Assembly: GCF_002261215.1 (NCBI RefSeq)
Contig: NZ_NEVS01000004.1
Location: 2,852,001-2,916,000, forward strand
From: Bordetella genomosp. 11
Lineage (GTDB): Bacteria; Pseudomonadota; Gammaproteobacteria; Burkholderiales; Burkholderiaceae_B
DNA length: 64,000 nt
Direction: 5' to 3'
In this document: positions 17,733-29,507 of the stretch, piece by piece
Layout of the letters: the number at the start of each line of letters is the position of its first letter
Numbering within the stretch: the first letter of the stretch is position 1
Made by a program: the position numbers and the translations under genes
The notes under the pieces: model-generated
Database searches by the model: none
The model's input: only the letters and a program-made list of their open reading frames with translations
What the model was told of the DNA's origin: nothing

Positions 17733-18662
17733 TTGCAACGTATTCTTCAACGCGGCGAAATCGAAGCGCTGGACCATAACGCCCTGCCACGCCTGCGTTT
17801 GCCTGCGCGGGACAGCGTCTTTGCCGGCCGCGCGGCCAGGCTGCGCCAGCTGGCCGCGGACAGCCCGGTGGGCGATTACCTGTTGCTGATGGCCAGCCTG
17901 GCCGATGCGCAGCAGCGCGCGCTGGCCGCCTGCGCGACGCCGGGTGCCTCGGCCGAGCGCATCGCCTTGGCGCAGGCCCACGGCATGCCGCCCCTGCAGG
18001 CGGCGGGGTGGGAGCGCGATCCCGGCTGGCATGAGGTATTGCGCCAGTTGCTGGACGATGTGGCGCGCTCGGCGGGCGTACCGCCCGAGGCGGTGGCCGC
18101 ATGCCGGGAAATCCGGCAAGCCCTGGATGACGATCCGGCCCGCATCGAGACGCTGGCCGATGCCTTGCTCGGCCAAAGCGAAGCGATCGCCGACGGCGCC
18201 GCCGCGCCCTTCATCATGGCCGCCCTGCAAGTCGTCTGGACAGACCTCGCCTGTCGCTTCGATCCCGGCCAGCTGCCTGTCGTCAGCCCGTCCGGTGTCT
18301 GCCCGCTATGCGGCAGCCTGCCCGTGGCCAGCGTGGTGCGGATCGGCGGGCAATATCAAGGCTACCGCTACCTGTGCTGCTCGCTGTGCGCGACCGAATG
18401 GCATATGGTGCGCGTGAAATGCACGCACTGCGAGTCGACCGAAGGCATCGCCTATCACGGGGTCGAAGGCGGCCCGGAAGCCATCAAGGCGGAATCCTGC
18501 GAACACTGCCGCACCTACCGCAAGATCTTCTATCAGGAAAAAGACATGAACGTGGAGCCCGTGGCCGACGACCTTGCCAGCCTGGTGCTGGACGTCCTGA
18601 TGGGCGAAGCGGACTATAGCCGCTCCAGCGGTAACCCCCTCTTGTGGCAGGAAGAGGAATAA
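17733..18662 (+). CDS. fdhE: Formate dehydrogenase accessory protein FdhE
   Basis: A 309-residue cytoplasmic rubredoxin-like protein needed for making active respiratory formate dehydrogenase. The C-terminal half carries the zinc/iron ribbon cysteines: CPLCGSLP, CCSLCATEWH, CTHCEST and CEHCRTY, as in the FdhE family. The start is TTG 17733 with GGAGA upstream; no ATG fits. It is separated from fdhI by a terminator and the 81-bp repeats, and lies 3 bases before selA on the same strand. Confidence 0.95.
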   Translation: MQRILQRGEIEALDHNALPRLRLPARDSVFAGRAARLRQLAADSPVGDYLLLMASLADAQQRALAACATPGASAERIALAQAHGMPPLQAAGWERDPGWHEVLRQLLDDVARSAGVPPEAVAACREIRQALDDDPARIETLADALLGQSEAIADGAAAPFIMAALQVVWTDLACRFDPGQLPVVSPSGVCPLCGSLPVASVVRIGGQYQGYRYLCCSLCATEWHMVRVKCTHCESTEGIAYHGVEGGPEAIKAESCEHCRTYRKIFYQEKDMNVEPVADDLASLVLDVLMGEADYSRSSGNPLLWQEEE

Positions 18663-18665
18663 GCC

Positions 18666-20173
18666 ATGGCCGGACGGACGGGCCGAAAAATTCCGCGCGA
18701 GACGGCTCCCGCCGATGCGGTGGATGCGCGTGACGTCGTTGCCGATGTGCCGGTAGCCGCCGCCGATGCCGATACCGCGCGCGCGGCGGATATCCCTTCG
18801 CTGGACCGCCTGCTGCATGCGCCGCCCATGCACCCGCTGCTGGAGGCGTACGGACATACCCAGGTGGTCGCTGCCTTGCGTGCCCATCTGGATACCCTGC
18901 GCCAGGCGGCCCTGCTGGGACGGCTGGCGCAGGCATCGATCGATGTCCTGGACATCGCGCGGCAGGTACAGGCCGCTTTGGATGCCGCCGCGCGGCCGCG
19001 ATTGCGCGCGGTCTTCAACCTGACTGGCACGGTGCTGCACACCAACCTGGGCCGCGCCCTGCTGCCCGACGACGCCGTGGCGGCGGTCGTGCGGGCGCTG
19101 ACCGCGCCGGCGAACCTGGAATTCGATCTGGATACCGGCGGACGCGGCGATCGCGATGACCTGGTCGAAGGCCTGTTGCGCGAACTGACCGGTGCCGAGG
19201 CGGCAACGGTCGTCAACAACAATGCCGCGGCCGTGTTGCTGATGCTGAATTCCCTGGCGGATCGCCGCGAAGTCATTGTGTCGCGCGGCGAACTCGTCGA
19301 GATCGGCGGCGCGTTCCGCATTCCGGACGTCATGAAGCGGGCTGGCGCGAAGCTGGTCGAGGTCGGCACCACCAACCGCACGCATCCATCCGATTACGAA
19401 TCCGCCGTCGGGCCGCGCACCGGCATGCTGATGAAGGTGCATTGCAGCAATTACGCCGTGACCGGCTTCACCCATAGCGTGGGCGCGGCGCAGGTGGCAC
19501 GCATCGCCCACCAGGCCGGCCTGCCGATGACGGTGGACCTGGGCAGCGGCACGCTGCTGGACCTGGGGCGCTGGGGACTGCCGCGCGAAGAGACCGTGCG
19601 GGACACCCTGGCCGCCGGGGCGGACCTGGTGACCTTCAGCGGCGACAAGCTGCTGGGCGGCCCCCAGGCGGGATTGATCGTGGGACGCGCCGACTTGATA
19701 CGCAAGATTAAAAAGAACCCCTTGAAGCGGGCCCTGCGGGTAGGCAAGCTGACGCTGGCCGCGCTGGAACCCGTGCTGGCGCTATACCGGGCGCCCGAGC
19801 TGTTGGCCGAGCGGCTGACCACGCTGAGGCTGCTGACGCGCCCCGCCATGCACATGCGCGAGCAAGCCGAACGCATGCTGCCCGTGCTGCAACAGGCGCT
19901 GGGCGCGGGCTACAAAGCCGTGGCCGCGCCGATGTTCAGCCAGATCGGCAGCGGCGCCTTGCCGGTGGACCAATTGCCCAGCTATGGCTATGCGATCCGC
20001 CACGCGGGCACCGGACGACCGGGACGGGCCCTGGAAAAACTGGAGGCCAGCCTGCGCGCCTTGCCGCGGCCGGTGATCGGACGTATCGCCGACAATGCCT
20101 TGTGGCTGGACCTGCGCTGCCTGGAAGCGCGCGACGAAGCCGCGTTCCTGGCACAGCTAGAAGCCTCGCTGGC

Positions 20174-20177
<4 letters not shown>
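18666..20177 (+). CDS. selA: L-seryl-tRNA(Sec) selenium transferase
   Basis: PLP enzyme that converts Ser-tRNA(Sec) to Sec-tRNA(Sec) using selenophosphate. 503 residues, about 40 longer than E. coli SelA at the N-terminus (an Ala/Asp/Val-rich lead before [20 protein letters not shown]). The PLP lysine is K328 in [28 protein letters not shown] and NNNAAAVLL are other family motifs. ATG 18666 follows GGAAGAGGAA, and no later start has a site. It ends in an ATGA overlap with selB, so the two are translationally coupled. Confidence 0.97.
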
Positions 20178-22111
<1,934 letters not shown>

Positions 22112-22180
22112 AGATCGGCGAGCGCGCGCGGGCGCCGCATGCCGCGCGCGCCGCGCTATCCCATACAATGCATGACGTTC

Positions 22181-22273
22181 GGAAGGTATCCGTGCCCGGT
22201 GGCACGGCCGGGCTTCAAACCCGGTTGGGGACGTCAGACGTTCCCACGTAGGTTCGACTCCTGCTGCCTTCCG
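22181..22273 (+). tRNA. selC: tRNA-Sec (anticodon TCA)
   Basis: 93 bases with the features unique to tRNA-Sec: an 8-bp acceptor stem (GGAAGGTA with TGCCTTCC), a long extra arm (GGGGACGTCAGACGTTCCC), anticodon TCA at 22215-22217 in the loop CTTCAAA, and the T loop GGTTCGACTCC. The discriminator is G and CCA is not encoded (CCC follows). It begins 69 bases after the selB stop, and TACAAT at 22164-22169 could be its -10 box. It completes the selA-selB-selC set next to the selenoprotein gene. Confidence 0.96.
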
Positions 22274-22285
22274 CCCCGATTGCCA

Positions 22286-23182
22286 TCAAACGGCGCCGAA
22301 ACCGTACAGCCGCGCCGGGTTGTCCACCAGCACGCGCTTGCGCGTGGCTTCGTCCGGCATCCAGTCCGCCAGCAGGTTCAGCAGGATGCCGTCATCCGGC
22401 ACGTGCGCCGCGTCGTAGTAATTGATGTGCGGCCAATCCGTGCCCCAGACGACGCGCTCGCTATTGGCCTTCAACAGCGACGTCGCGAAGGGCGCGATAT
22501 CGGCAAACGGCGATCCCACCGCGGTGTTGCGATCCGCGCCCGATATCTTGGTCCAGGCCTTGCCCTCGGCGAGCAGCTTGCACAGGAACTGGAACCCAGG
22601 GTCGCCCACGCCACGGGATGCGTTCATGCGGCCCTGGTGGTCGACCACCAGGTCCACACCGGTGGCCAGCAGGGTCGGCGCGAGTTCCTGCAGATCCGGC
22701 GCATGGATCCAGATCTGGGCATGCATGCCACGCGCCTTCAGGCGCGGCGCCAGCGCGACGAAATCGTCGATGCCCACGCCATTGCGGTAAACCGCCTTGC
22801 CGTCATGCTTGTACAGATTGAAGCGGGCGCCACGCACACCCTGGCCCGCCAACGCGTCCAGGTCCTTGTCCGAAATATCGCCGCGGATGACAGCCACGGC
22901 GCGCAGGCGCTCCGGATAGGCGGCCAGAGCCTGCAGCACGTTGCGGTTGTCGTCGCCCTGCGCGCTGGCCGTGACCAGCACGCCCCGGGTCAGGCCCAGG
23001 CGATCCAGGTGGGCGATGAAACGCTCGGCGCCGTTTTCCGGCGGCGTGTAGCTGCGGTCTTCGCTCAAGGGAAAGCGGTCGTAGGGACCGAAGACGTGCG
23101 CATGCGAATCGCACGCGCCCGCCGGCACGGTAAAGCGCACCGGCGCAAAGCCGGAATGAGGCGGCAAACAGGGCTTGGTCAT
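22286..23182 (-). CDS. Amidohydrolase-superfamily TIM-barrel hydrolase (LigI-like)
   Basis: 298 residues. The metal-site pattern of amidohydrolase family 2 is visible: DSHAHVFG (H27, H29), a mid-protein HAQIWIH/VDHQGR region and the strand-8 aspartate in WGTDWPH (D249). The closest functional class I recognise is 2-pyrone-4,6-dicarboxylate lactonase (LigI) and relatives, which open lactones of aromatic-ring breakdown products. It is last in a minus-strand run with a Bug receptor and a class II aldolase, which fits catabolism of a small carboxylate or lactone. The exact substrate is not determined. Confidence 0.82.
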   Translation of the reverse strand: MTKPCLPPHSGFAPVRFTVPAGACDSHAHVFGPYDRFPLSEDRSYTPPENGAERFIAHLDRLGLTRGVLVTASAQGDDNRNVLQALAAYPERLRAVAVIRGDISDKDLDALAGQGVRGARFNLYKHDGKAVYRNGVGIDDFVALAPRLKARGMHAQIWIHAPDLQELAPTLLATGVDLVVDHQGRMNASRGVGDPGFQFLCKLLAEGKAWTKISGADRNTAVGSPFADIAPFATSLLKANSERVVWGTDWPHINYYDAAHVPDDGILLNLLADWMPDEATRKRVLVDNPARLYGFGAV

Positions 23183-23223
23183 GTCTCGTTCGCTGTTATC
23201 GGTTTCGGGTGTTGCGGCATCGC

Positions 23224-24222
23224 CTAGCGGGCGTTCTCGGGCTTGAGCACGCCGGAAGTCAGCAGCGGCTGCAGCTTGGCTTCCTCTTTGGCAAAGATCT
23301 GACCGGCCTGGTCGATGGTGGACGGCACGACCTCCGAGCCGATGCTCGCAAGCTGGCGTTGCACGTCGGGATCGGCCACCGCCTTGGCCAGCGCGTCGTT
23401 CAGCACCTGGCGCACGGCCCGCGGCGTGCCCTTGGGCGTCATCAGCGCCGAATAGGTCACCATCTCGAAGTCCGGCTTGCCCAGCTCGGCCACCGTCGGC
23501 ACGTTCGGCAACTGCGACACGCGCTTGGCGGACGTCACGGCCAGCGCGGTCAGGGCACCGCTCTGGATCTGCGGCTGCGAGCTGGTCAGCTGATCCACCA
23601 TGCCGTCGACCTGATTACCCAGCAGATCCGCCAGCGCGGGCGCGGATCCCTTGTACGGGATCGGGTTCATCTTGATGCCGAAGTCCTGCTCCAGCAGCAG
23701 CTCGGCGATGTGGTTGGTGGTGCCCGTCCCGGAATGCGCCACGGCCAGTTCGCCGGGGTGCGCCTTGGCATAGGCAATGAAGCCCTTGAAGTCGGTGATG
23801 CCCTGTTTGTTCTTGGCGTTCACTTCCAGCACGGAAGGCACCACGGCCAGCATCCCCACCGGTTCGAAGTCGCTCAGCTTCACCTTGGTGCCGGGCACCA
23901 GTGTCGGGTTGACGACCAGCGGCACAATGGTGGTGGAGAGCACCGTATAGCCATCCGGCGCCGATCGCGCCACATTGCCGGCACCGATCGAGCCGCCGGC
24001 GCCGCCCAGGTTTTCTACCACGATGGACTGCTTCAGGTAGCGCGCCATGGCGGTGGTAATGGCGCGGGTGGTGATGTCCAGGTTGCCTCCGGGCGGATAG
24101 GGAACCACCAGGCGGATCGGCTTGTCGGGAAAGCCCTCGGCCGCCGCCTGGCCTGCGTGGGTGCCCAGGCTCAGGGCGACAACGATCCCCAGCGCTTTGA
24201 CAGCGCCTTTCAACTGCTTCAT
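23224..24222 (-). CDS. Bug-family solute-binding protein
   Basis: 332-residue periplasmic receptor with a signal peptide (cleavage near GQAAA) and family motifs FPDKPIRLVVPYPPGGNLD, VENLGGAGGSIG, SGTGTTNHIAELL and IPYKG. ATG 24222 is preceded by GGAG. It lies between the amidohydrolase (41 bases) and aldolase (31 bases) genes on the same strand, so it probably delivers the substrate of that pathway. No TctA/TctB permease is in the window. Confidence 0.93.
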   Translation of the reverse strand: MKQLKGAVKALGIVVALSLGTHAGQAAAEGFPDKPIRLVVPYPPGGNLDITTRAITTAMARYLKQSIVVENLGGAGGSIGAGNVARSAPDGYTVLSTTIVPLVVNPTLVPGTKVKLSDFEPVGMLAVVPSVLEVNAKNKQGITDFKGFIAYAKAHPGELAVAHSGTGTTNHIAELLLEQDFGIKMNPIPYKGSAPALADLLGNQVDGMVDQLTSSQPQIQSGALTALAVTSAKRVSQLPNVPTVAELGKPDFEMVTYSALMTPKGTPRAVRQVLNDALAKAVADPDVQRQLASIGSEVVPSTIDQAGQIFAKEEAKLQPLLTSGVLKPENAR

Positions 24223-24253
24223 TAAAGTCTCCGGACTTCTTGGAAAAAAACGA

Positions 24254-25042
<789 letters not shown>

Positions 25043-25294
25043 GGTTGGTCTCCTGGCCTGGCGATACGGCGGACGCATTCTGGGCGCCGCGACTGGCGAC
25101 GGGCATGCCCGCCCATCCGGGCGGGACGGCGCCAGAAAGAGGATGTTACGAGCCTTCGGGCTTTTGGGCTTGCCCATTTGAGAATGCGGCGTTTCCCGCC
25201 CTTCGATGGTGCACTGCAATGCCCTGGGGAAAGCCCGCACTACCGCTCGCGGCGCGCGACGCTACAATTTCCGTATTCCGTATATTGATACCTG

Positions 25295-25311
25295 GTTCCA
25301 TATTCTGGAAC
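25295..25311. promoter_or_regulatory. Inverted repeat upstream of iclR gene
   Basis: GTTCC-ATATTCT-GGAAC, five-base arms with a 7-base spacer, 5 bases before the IclR-type start and preceded by a related TTCCGTATTCCG (25269-25280). IclR proteins often bind TGGAA-type palindromes near their own promoter. The 274-base gap 25043-25316 also holds the aldolase promoter; nothing else was seen there. Confidence 0.45.
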
Positions 25312-25316
25312 TGCAT

Positions 25317-26108
25317 ATGAGCGTACTAGACAACGCGACACGCGTCCTCCGCGTCCTCGCCCAGCACGGTGGCGAGCTCACCGTCACCGACGTCGTGACG
25401 CATTTGCGACTGCCCAAGAGTTCGTCCTCGCGGCTGCTGAAGCAGATGCAGGAAAGCGGGCTGCTGGAGCGCGATCCGGACACGCTGAGATACCGCCCGG
25501 CGCTGCTTCTGCTGGAAGTCGCGCATCAGGCACGGGGCAGTACGCCGCTGATTCGCCGCATGGAACAGGCTTTGGAATCGCTGGTGGCCGAGACCGGGCA
25601 CACGGGCTATATCTCCGTGCTGGACGGCAATGGACAGGACGTGGTGGTCGTGCGCGCCTTCCAGGGGTCCCATCCTTTGCGCGTGGTGACGCAGCCGGGG
25701 CACCGCCTGCCCGCCTACGCCAGCTCGACGGGACGCGCCCTGCTGGCCCGCCTGGACGACGCGGCCGCGCGCCGGGCGCATCCGGCCGCGACGGACGCGC
25801 GCGCCGCCGTGCTGCCGCACGCGCCGCGCACCCCGGCGGCGCTGGGCGCGCAGCTGGACGAGGTGCGCAAGCGCGGCTGGGCCTGGGCGCTGGATGAAAG
25901 CCTGACCGGCATCGGGTCCGTCAGCGCCACCGTCGGCGATCCGCAAAGCGGCGAGACACTCGCCTTCTGCCTGAGCTTTCCCGCCTCGCTGAACCAGCCC
26001 GGCTTCGTCGACGCGCTGGCCCATCGCCTGGTCGGATACGCCGCGTCCATCGGACGCGCCGCCGGCGACCCCTTCTGGCAATCCATGGCAAATGCGCGAG
26101 AAGGGTGA
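25317..26108 (+). CDS. IclR-family transcriptional regulator
   Basis: 263 residues from ATG 25317. N-terminal winged helix (NATRVLRVLAQHGGELTVTDVVTHLRLPKSSSSRLLKQMQ) then a GAF-like effector domain (TGHTGYISVLDG, LPAYASSTGRALLA). It is the first gene in a plus-strand run with OPT, DUF1177-like, AroM-like and pepE genes and is divergent from the aldolase gene, so it probably controls both sides. An open frame upstream to 25206 is not supported by a ribosome site. Confidence 0.92.
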   Translation: MSVLDNATRVLRVLAQHGGELTVTDVVTHLRLPKSSSSRLLKQMQESGLLERDPDTLRYRPALLLLEVAHQARGSTPLIRRMEQALESLVAETGHTGYISVLDGNGQDVVVVRAFQGSHPLRVVTQPGHRLPAYASSTGRALLARLDDAAARRAHPAATDARAAVLPHAPRTPAALGAQLDEVRKRGWAWALDESLTGIGSVSATVGDPQSGETLAFCLSFPASLNQPGFVDALAHRLVGYAASIGRAAGDPFWQSMANAREG

Positions 26109-26156
26109 CGCGGGAAACAACGGACCACTGAAAACGACCACAAGGGGAATACACAC

Positions 26157-27812
26157 ATGCAGCCATCGGCCTCACATCCGCGCGCGTTCAGCGGCGGCAC
26201 CTTTATCCTTCTGGCGCTACTGAGCGTCTTCGGCGCCATCATCGGCATCCAGCTGCTGGTGTCGCTGGGCGTCACGCCCAATACGTCCATCATCGGCGCG
26301 CTGGTCGCGATGATCCTGGCGCGCATTCCGCTGACGCTGTTCGCGCGCTTTCGCTCGATACACGAACAGAACCTCGCGCAGAGCGCGATTTCGTCGGCGA
26401 CCTTCGGCGCGGCCAATAGCCTGCTGCTGCCGATCGCCATCCCGTATCTTTTCGGCCGCGCCGACCTCGTACCGGCCATGTTCATCGGCGTGGCCGCGGC
26501 CATGCTGCTGGACGGCTATCTGCTGTACCGGCTGTTCGACAGCCGCGTGTTCCCTGCCGCGGGCGCATGGCCGCCCGGGGTGGCCGCCGCGGAAGCCATC
26601 AAGGCGGGCGACAGCGGCGGGCGCCAGGCGCGGCTGCTGGGCGCCGGCATCGGCGTGGGGCTGATCGGCGCCTGGCTGCACATACCCATGTCCGCCTTCG
26701 GCACGGCCTTCCTGGGCAATATCTGGGCGCTGACGATGTTCGGCATCGGCCTGCTGATACGCGGCTATGCCAAGCCGCTGATGGGCTGGGACATCAACGC
26801 CCTCTACATCCCGCACGGGTTGATGATAGGCGCCGGCCTGGTCGCGCTGGTCCAGGTGATCGCGCAGATCCGCTCGCGCGGCGGCGACGCGAAGACGGCG
26901 GCACGGCCGGCGGCCGGCGCGACCGCGCGCCACGGCGCCGCCATGCCGGCGGCGACGGCGGAGGCCGAACCCGCGGCGGGCCCCACCCGCACGGTGGAGG
27001 ATATGCGCCGTACCCTGCGCCTGGGCGCGATCGCCTACGTCGTTCTGGCGGCCCTGCTTGCCATGGGCAGCGGCGTGTATGCGGGCATGTCCTTGCCCAT
27101 GCTGATCGGCTTCGTGGCGTACGCCGCCTTCGCCGCCTTCGTGCATGAATTGCTGGTCGGTATCGCGGCCATGCACTCCGGCTGGTTCCCCGCCTTCGCG
27201 GTGGCGCTGATCACATTGCTTATCGGCATGCTGATCGGCTTCCCTCCCGTGGCGCTGGTGATCCTCTGCGGCTTCGCCGCGGCAACGGGACCGGCCTTCG
27301 CGGACATGGGCTACGACCTGAAGGCCGGCTATCTGCTGCGCGGCAACGGCATCGATCCCGCTTTCGAACTCGACGGCCGGCGCCAGCAGCTGGCCGCCGG
27401 CATGCTGGCCTTCGTCATCAGCATGCCGATGGTGTACTTCACCTATCACAGCTATTTCGACCAGGGGCTGACGCCGCCGGTTGCCGCCGTCTACGTCGCC
27501 ACGATCAAGGCCGGCGTGGCGCCGGGCGTGGCAACGCAATTGCTGATCTGGGCCATCCCCGGCGCGCTGATCCAATGGCTGGGCGGCCCCCGGCGCCAGC
27601 TGGGCGTGTTGCTGTCCACCGGCCTGCTGATCGCCAATCCGCTGGCGGGCTGGGCCGTGCTGGCCGGCATCGCGCTGCGCGTGCTGGCCCTGCGCCTGTG
27701 GGGCGACAAAGTGCGCAGCAGCCTGGAAGTCTTCGCGGCCGGCACGATCGCCGGCGATGCGCTGTACAGCTTCTTCAACTCCCTGATCCAGTATCGGGCC
27801 AAGGGGAAATAA
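26157..27812 (+). CDS. OPT-family oligopeptide transporter
   Basis: 551-residue inner-membrane protein with about 12-14 hydrophobic segments, starting at ATG 26157 after AAGGGGA. It matches the prokaryotic OPT/YSL-type transporters: a first half with SGGTFILLALLS and GAIIGIQLL, a central Ala-rich hydrophilic loop (about residues 245-280), and a second half with FADMGYDLKAGYLLRG. Family members import oligopeptides or metal chelates by proton symport. The neighbours, especially dipeptidase E, favour a peptide-like substrate. It lies 48 bases after iclR and 52 before the DUF1177-like gene. Confidence 0.85.
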   Translation: MQPSASHPRAFSGGTFILLALLSVFGAIIGIQLLVSLGVTPNTSIIGALVAMILARIPLTLFARFRSIHEQNLAQSAISSATFGAANSLLLPIAIPYLFGRADLVPAMFIGVAAAMLLDGYLLYRLFDSRVFPAAGAWPPGVAAAEAIKAGDSGGRQARLLGAGIGVGLIGAWLHIPMSAFGTAFLGNIWALTMFGIGLLIRGYAKPLMGWDINALYIPHGLMIGAGLVALVQVIAQIRSRGGDAKTAARPAAGATARHGAAMPAATAEAEPAAGPTRTVEDMRRTLRLGAIAYVVLAALLAMGSGVYAGMSLPMLIGFVAYAAFAAFVHELLVGIAAMHSGWFPAFAVALITLLIGMLIGFPPVALVILCGFAAATGPAFADMGYDLKAGYLLRGNGIDPAFELDGRRQQLAAGMLAFVISMPMVYFTYHSYFDQGLTPPVAAVYVATIKAGVAPGVATQLLIWAIPGALIQWLGGPRRQLGVLLSTGLLIANPLAGWAVLAGIALRVLALRLWGDKVRSSLEVFAAGTIAGDALYSFFNSLIQYRAKGK

Positions 27813-27864
27813 ACGCTGGCGCCGGCAATAGCGCGCCATCGACAACCCATATGGAAGATCCGAC

Positions 27865-28797
27865 ATGAGCCTTACCCATACCCTCAAAGTCTTCGAAGCC
27901 TTCGATAGCGCCTTTGCCAGCGGCCAGACCGTGGCGGACCTGCTGCGTCCCTACGCCGATCACGCCACCGTCGCGGTAAAGACCATCACCGGCCCCAAGG
28001 GCAAAACCGACTTCGTTCGCATCGAAATCCGCGGCACCGACGGCAAGCAGGCCGGCGGCAACGCCCCCACGCTGGGCATCGTCGGCCGCCTGGGCGGCAT
28101 CGGCGCGCGCCCCAGCCGCATCGGCCTGGTATCGGACGGCGACGGCGCCGTTGCGGCAGTGGCCGCAGCGCTCAAGCTCGCGCATATGGCAAGCCAGGGC
28201 GACCGCCTGCCCGGCGATGTGGTCATCAGCACCCACGTCTGCCCCGACGCGCCGACACGGCCTCACGAGCCCGTGGACTTCATGGATTCGCCCATGGATA
28301 CGGAGACCCTGAACGAGAACGAAGTCTCGGAAGAAATGGACGCGGTGCTATCGATCGATACGACCAAGGGCAATCGCATCCTGAACCACAAAGGCTACGC
28401 GATCTCGCCCACCGTCAAGCAGGGCTATATCCTGCGCGTGTCGGAAGATCTGGTCCGCATCATGGAAATGACCAGCGGCCGGCCTGCCGTGACCTTCCCC
28501 ATCACCATCCAGGACATCACGCCGTACGGCAACGGCATCTACCACCTGAACAGCATCCTGCAGCCGTCGGTGGCCACGCGCGCGCCTACCGTCGGCGTGG
28601 CGATCTCGGCCATCAGCGTGGTACCGGGCTGCGGTACCGGCGCCAGCGACGAAGCCGATATCGCGGCGGCGGTGCGCTTCGCGGTAGAGGTGGCCAAGGA
28701 ATTCACCCGCGGTACCTGCGCGTTCCACGACGCGCAGGAATACGACAGGCTGGTTTCGATGTACGGCTCGCTGGAACACCTGCAAAAGCGCCAGTAG
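27865..28797 (+). CDS. DUF1177-like protein
   Basis: 310 residues, no signal peptide or membrane segment. From memory it fits the DUF1177 family: GIVGRLGGIGARPSRIGLVSDGDGA, VVISTHVCPDAPTRPHEPVDFM and SMGS-like end. The conserved His, Cys and Asp residues (STHVCPDAPT, MDSPMD) and the aminopeptidase-like feel of GLVSDGDGA/ISTHVCP suggest a hydrolase, but no function is established. It sits between an OPT transporter and an AroM-like gene with short gaps (52 and 20 bases), so it very likely acts in the same pathway. Confidence 0.72.
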   Translation: MSLTHTLKVFEAFDSAFASGQTVADLLRPYADHATVAVKTITGPKGKTDFVRIEIRGTDGKQAGGNAPTLGIVGRLGGIGARPSRIGLVSDGDGAVAAVAAALKLAHMASQGDRLPGDVVISTHVCPDAPTRPHEPVDFMDSPMDTETLNENEVSEEMDAVLSIDTTKGNRILNHKGYAISPTVKQGYILRVSEDLVRIMEMTSGRPAVTFPITIQDITPYGNGIYHLNSILQPSVATRAPTVGVAISAISVVPGCGTGASDEADIAAAVRFAVEVAKEFTRGTCAFHDAQEYDRLVSMYGSLEHLQKRQ

Positions 28798-28817
28798 CGG
28801 CCGACGCGGAGAACATC

Positions 28818-29507
28818 ATGATGTACGACACCCCTTTGCTGGGCACGATCACGATAGGCCAGGCCCCGCGCGCGGACATTACGCCCATCCTGCAGGCGGC
28901 GCTGCCGGACGGTGTACGGACCCTGCACGTGGGCGTGCTGGACGGCCTGTCGGCCGAAGATATCGCGGCGCGCTACGCGCCCCGGCCGGGCCAGCCGCTG
29001 CTGGTCACGCGGCTGCTGGACGGCAACTCCGTCATCCTCGACAAGGCCGCGGTGCGGGACGCGCTGACGGGCAAGGTAGCGGAACTCGAAGCCAGCGGCT
29101 GCGCCGTCATCCTGGTGCTGTGCACGGGCGAATTCCACGGCCTGGAGACGCGGCGCGCCTGGCTGGTCGAACCGGACCGCATCGTGCCGCCGGCCGTCGC
29201 CGCCTTGGCCGCGGACCGCCAGGTCGGTATCATCGTGCCCCTGGCGGAACAGGCCACCAGCGAAGCCGGCAAGTTTTCCATGCTGTCCCGGACGCCCCTG
29301 TGCGCGGCCGCATCGCCCTACGACGAGGGCCTGCGGGCCGTCGAAACGGCGGCGCGGACGCTGCGCGAGCGCGGCGCGCAGATGCTGCTGATGGACTGCA
29401 TGGGCTTCGTCGAGGACCACCGTGCCGCCGCACGGCGCGCCAGCGGCCTGCCCACGGTCCTGTCCAACGCCCTGATCGCAAAACTCGTCGCGGAGCTCGT
29501 AACCTGA
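28818..29507 (+). CDS. AroM-family protein
   Basis: 229 residues. The AroM signature GTITIGQAPRADITP starts the protein, and VLLCTG-type strands (AVILVLCTGEFHGL) and LLMDCMGF with two cysteines recall the Asp/Glu racemase-like fold. E. coli AroM has no proven activity. It lies 20 bases after the DUF1177-like gene and its stop shares one base with the start of pepE (TGATG), so expression is coupled. In this setting an isomerase or racemase step on an acidic amino acid is a reasonable guess only. Confidence 0.82.
   Translation: MMYDTPLLGTITIGQAPRADITPILQAALPDGVRTLHVGVLDGLSAEDIAARYAPRPGQPLLVTRLLDGNSVILDKAAVRDALTGKVAELEASGCAVILVLCTGEFHGLETRRAWLVEPDRIVPPAVAALAADRQVGIIVPLAEQATSEAGKFSMLSRTPLCAAASPYDEGLRAVETAARTLRERGAQMLLMDCMGFVEDHRAAARRASGLPTVLSNALIAKLVAELVT

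Noticed and set aside
17417..17779. Open frames across the repeat region
   Set aside because: 81 is divisible by 3, so the repeat opens frames on both strands; no start site and only repeated peptides.
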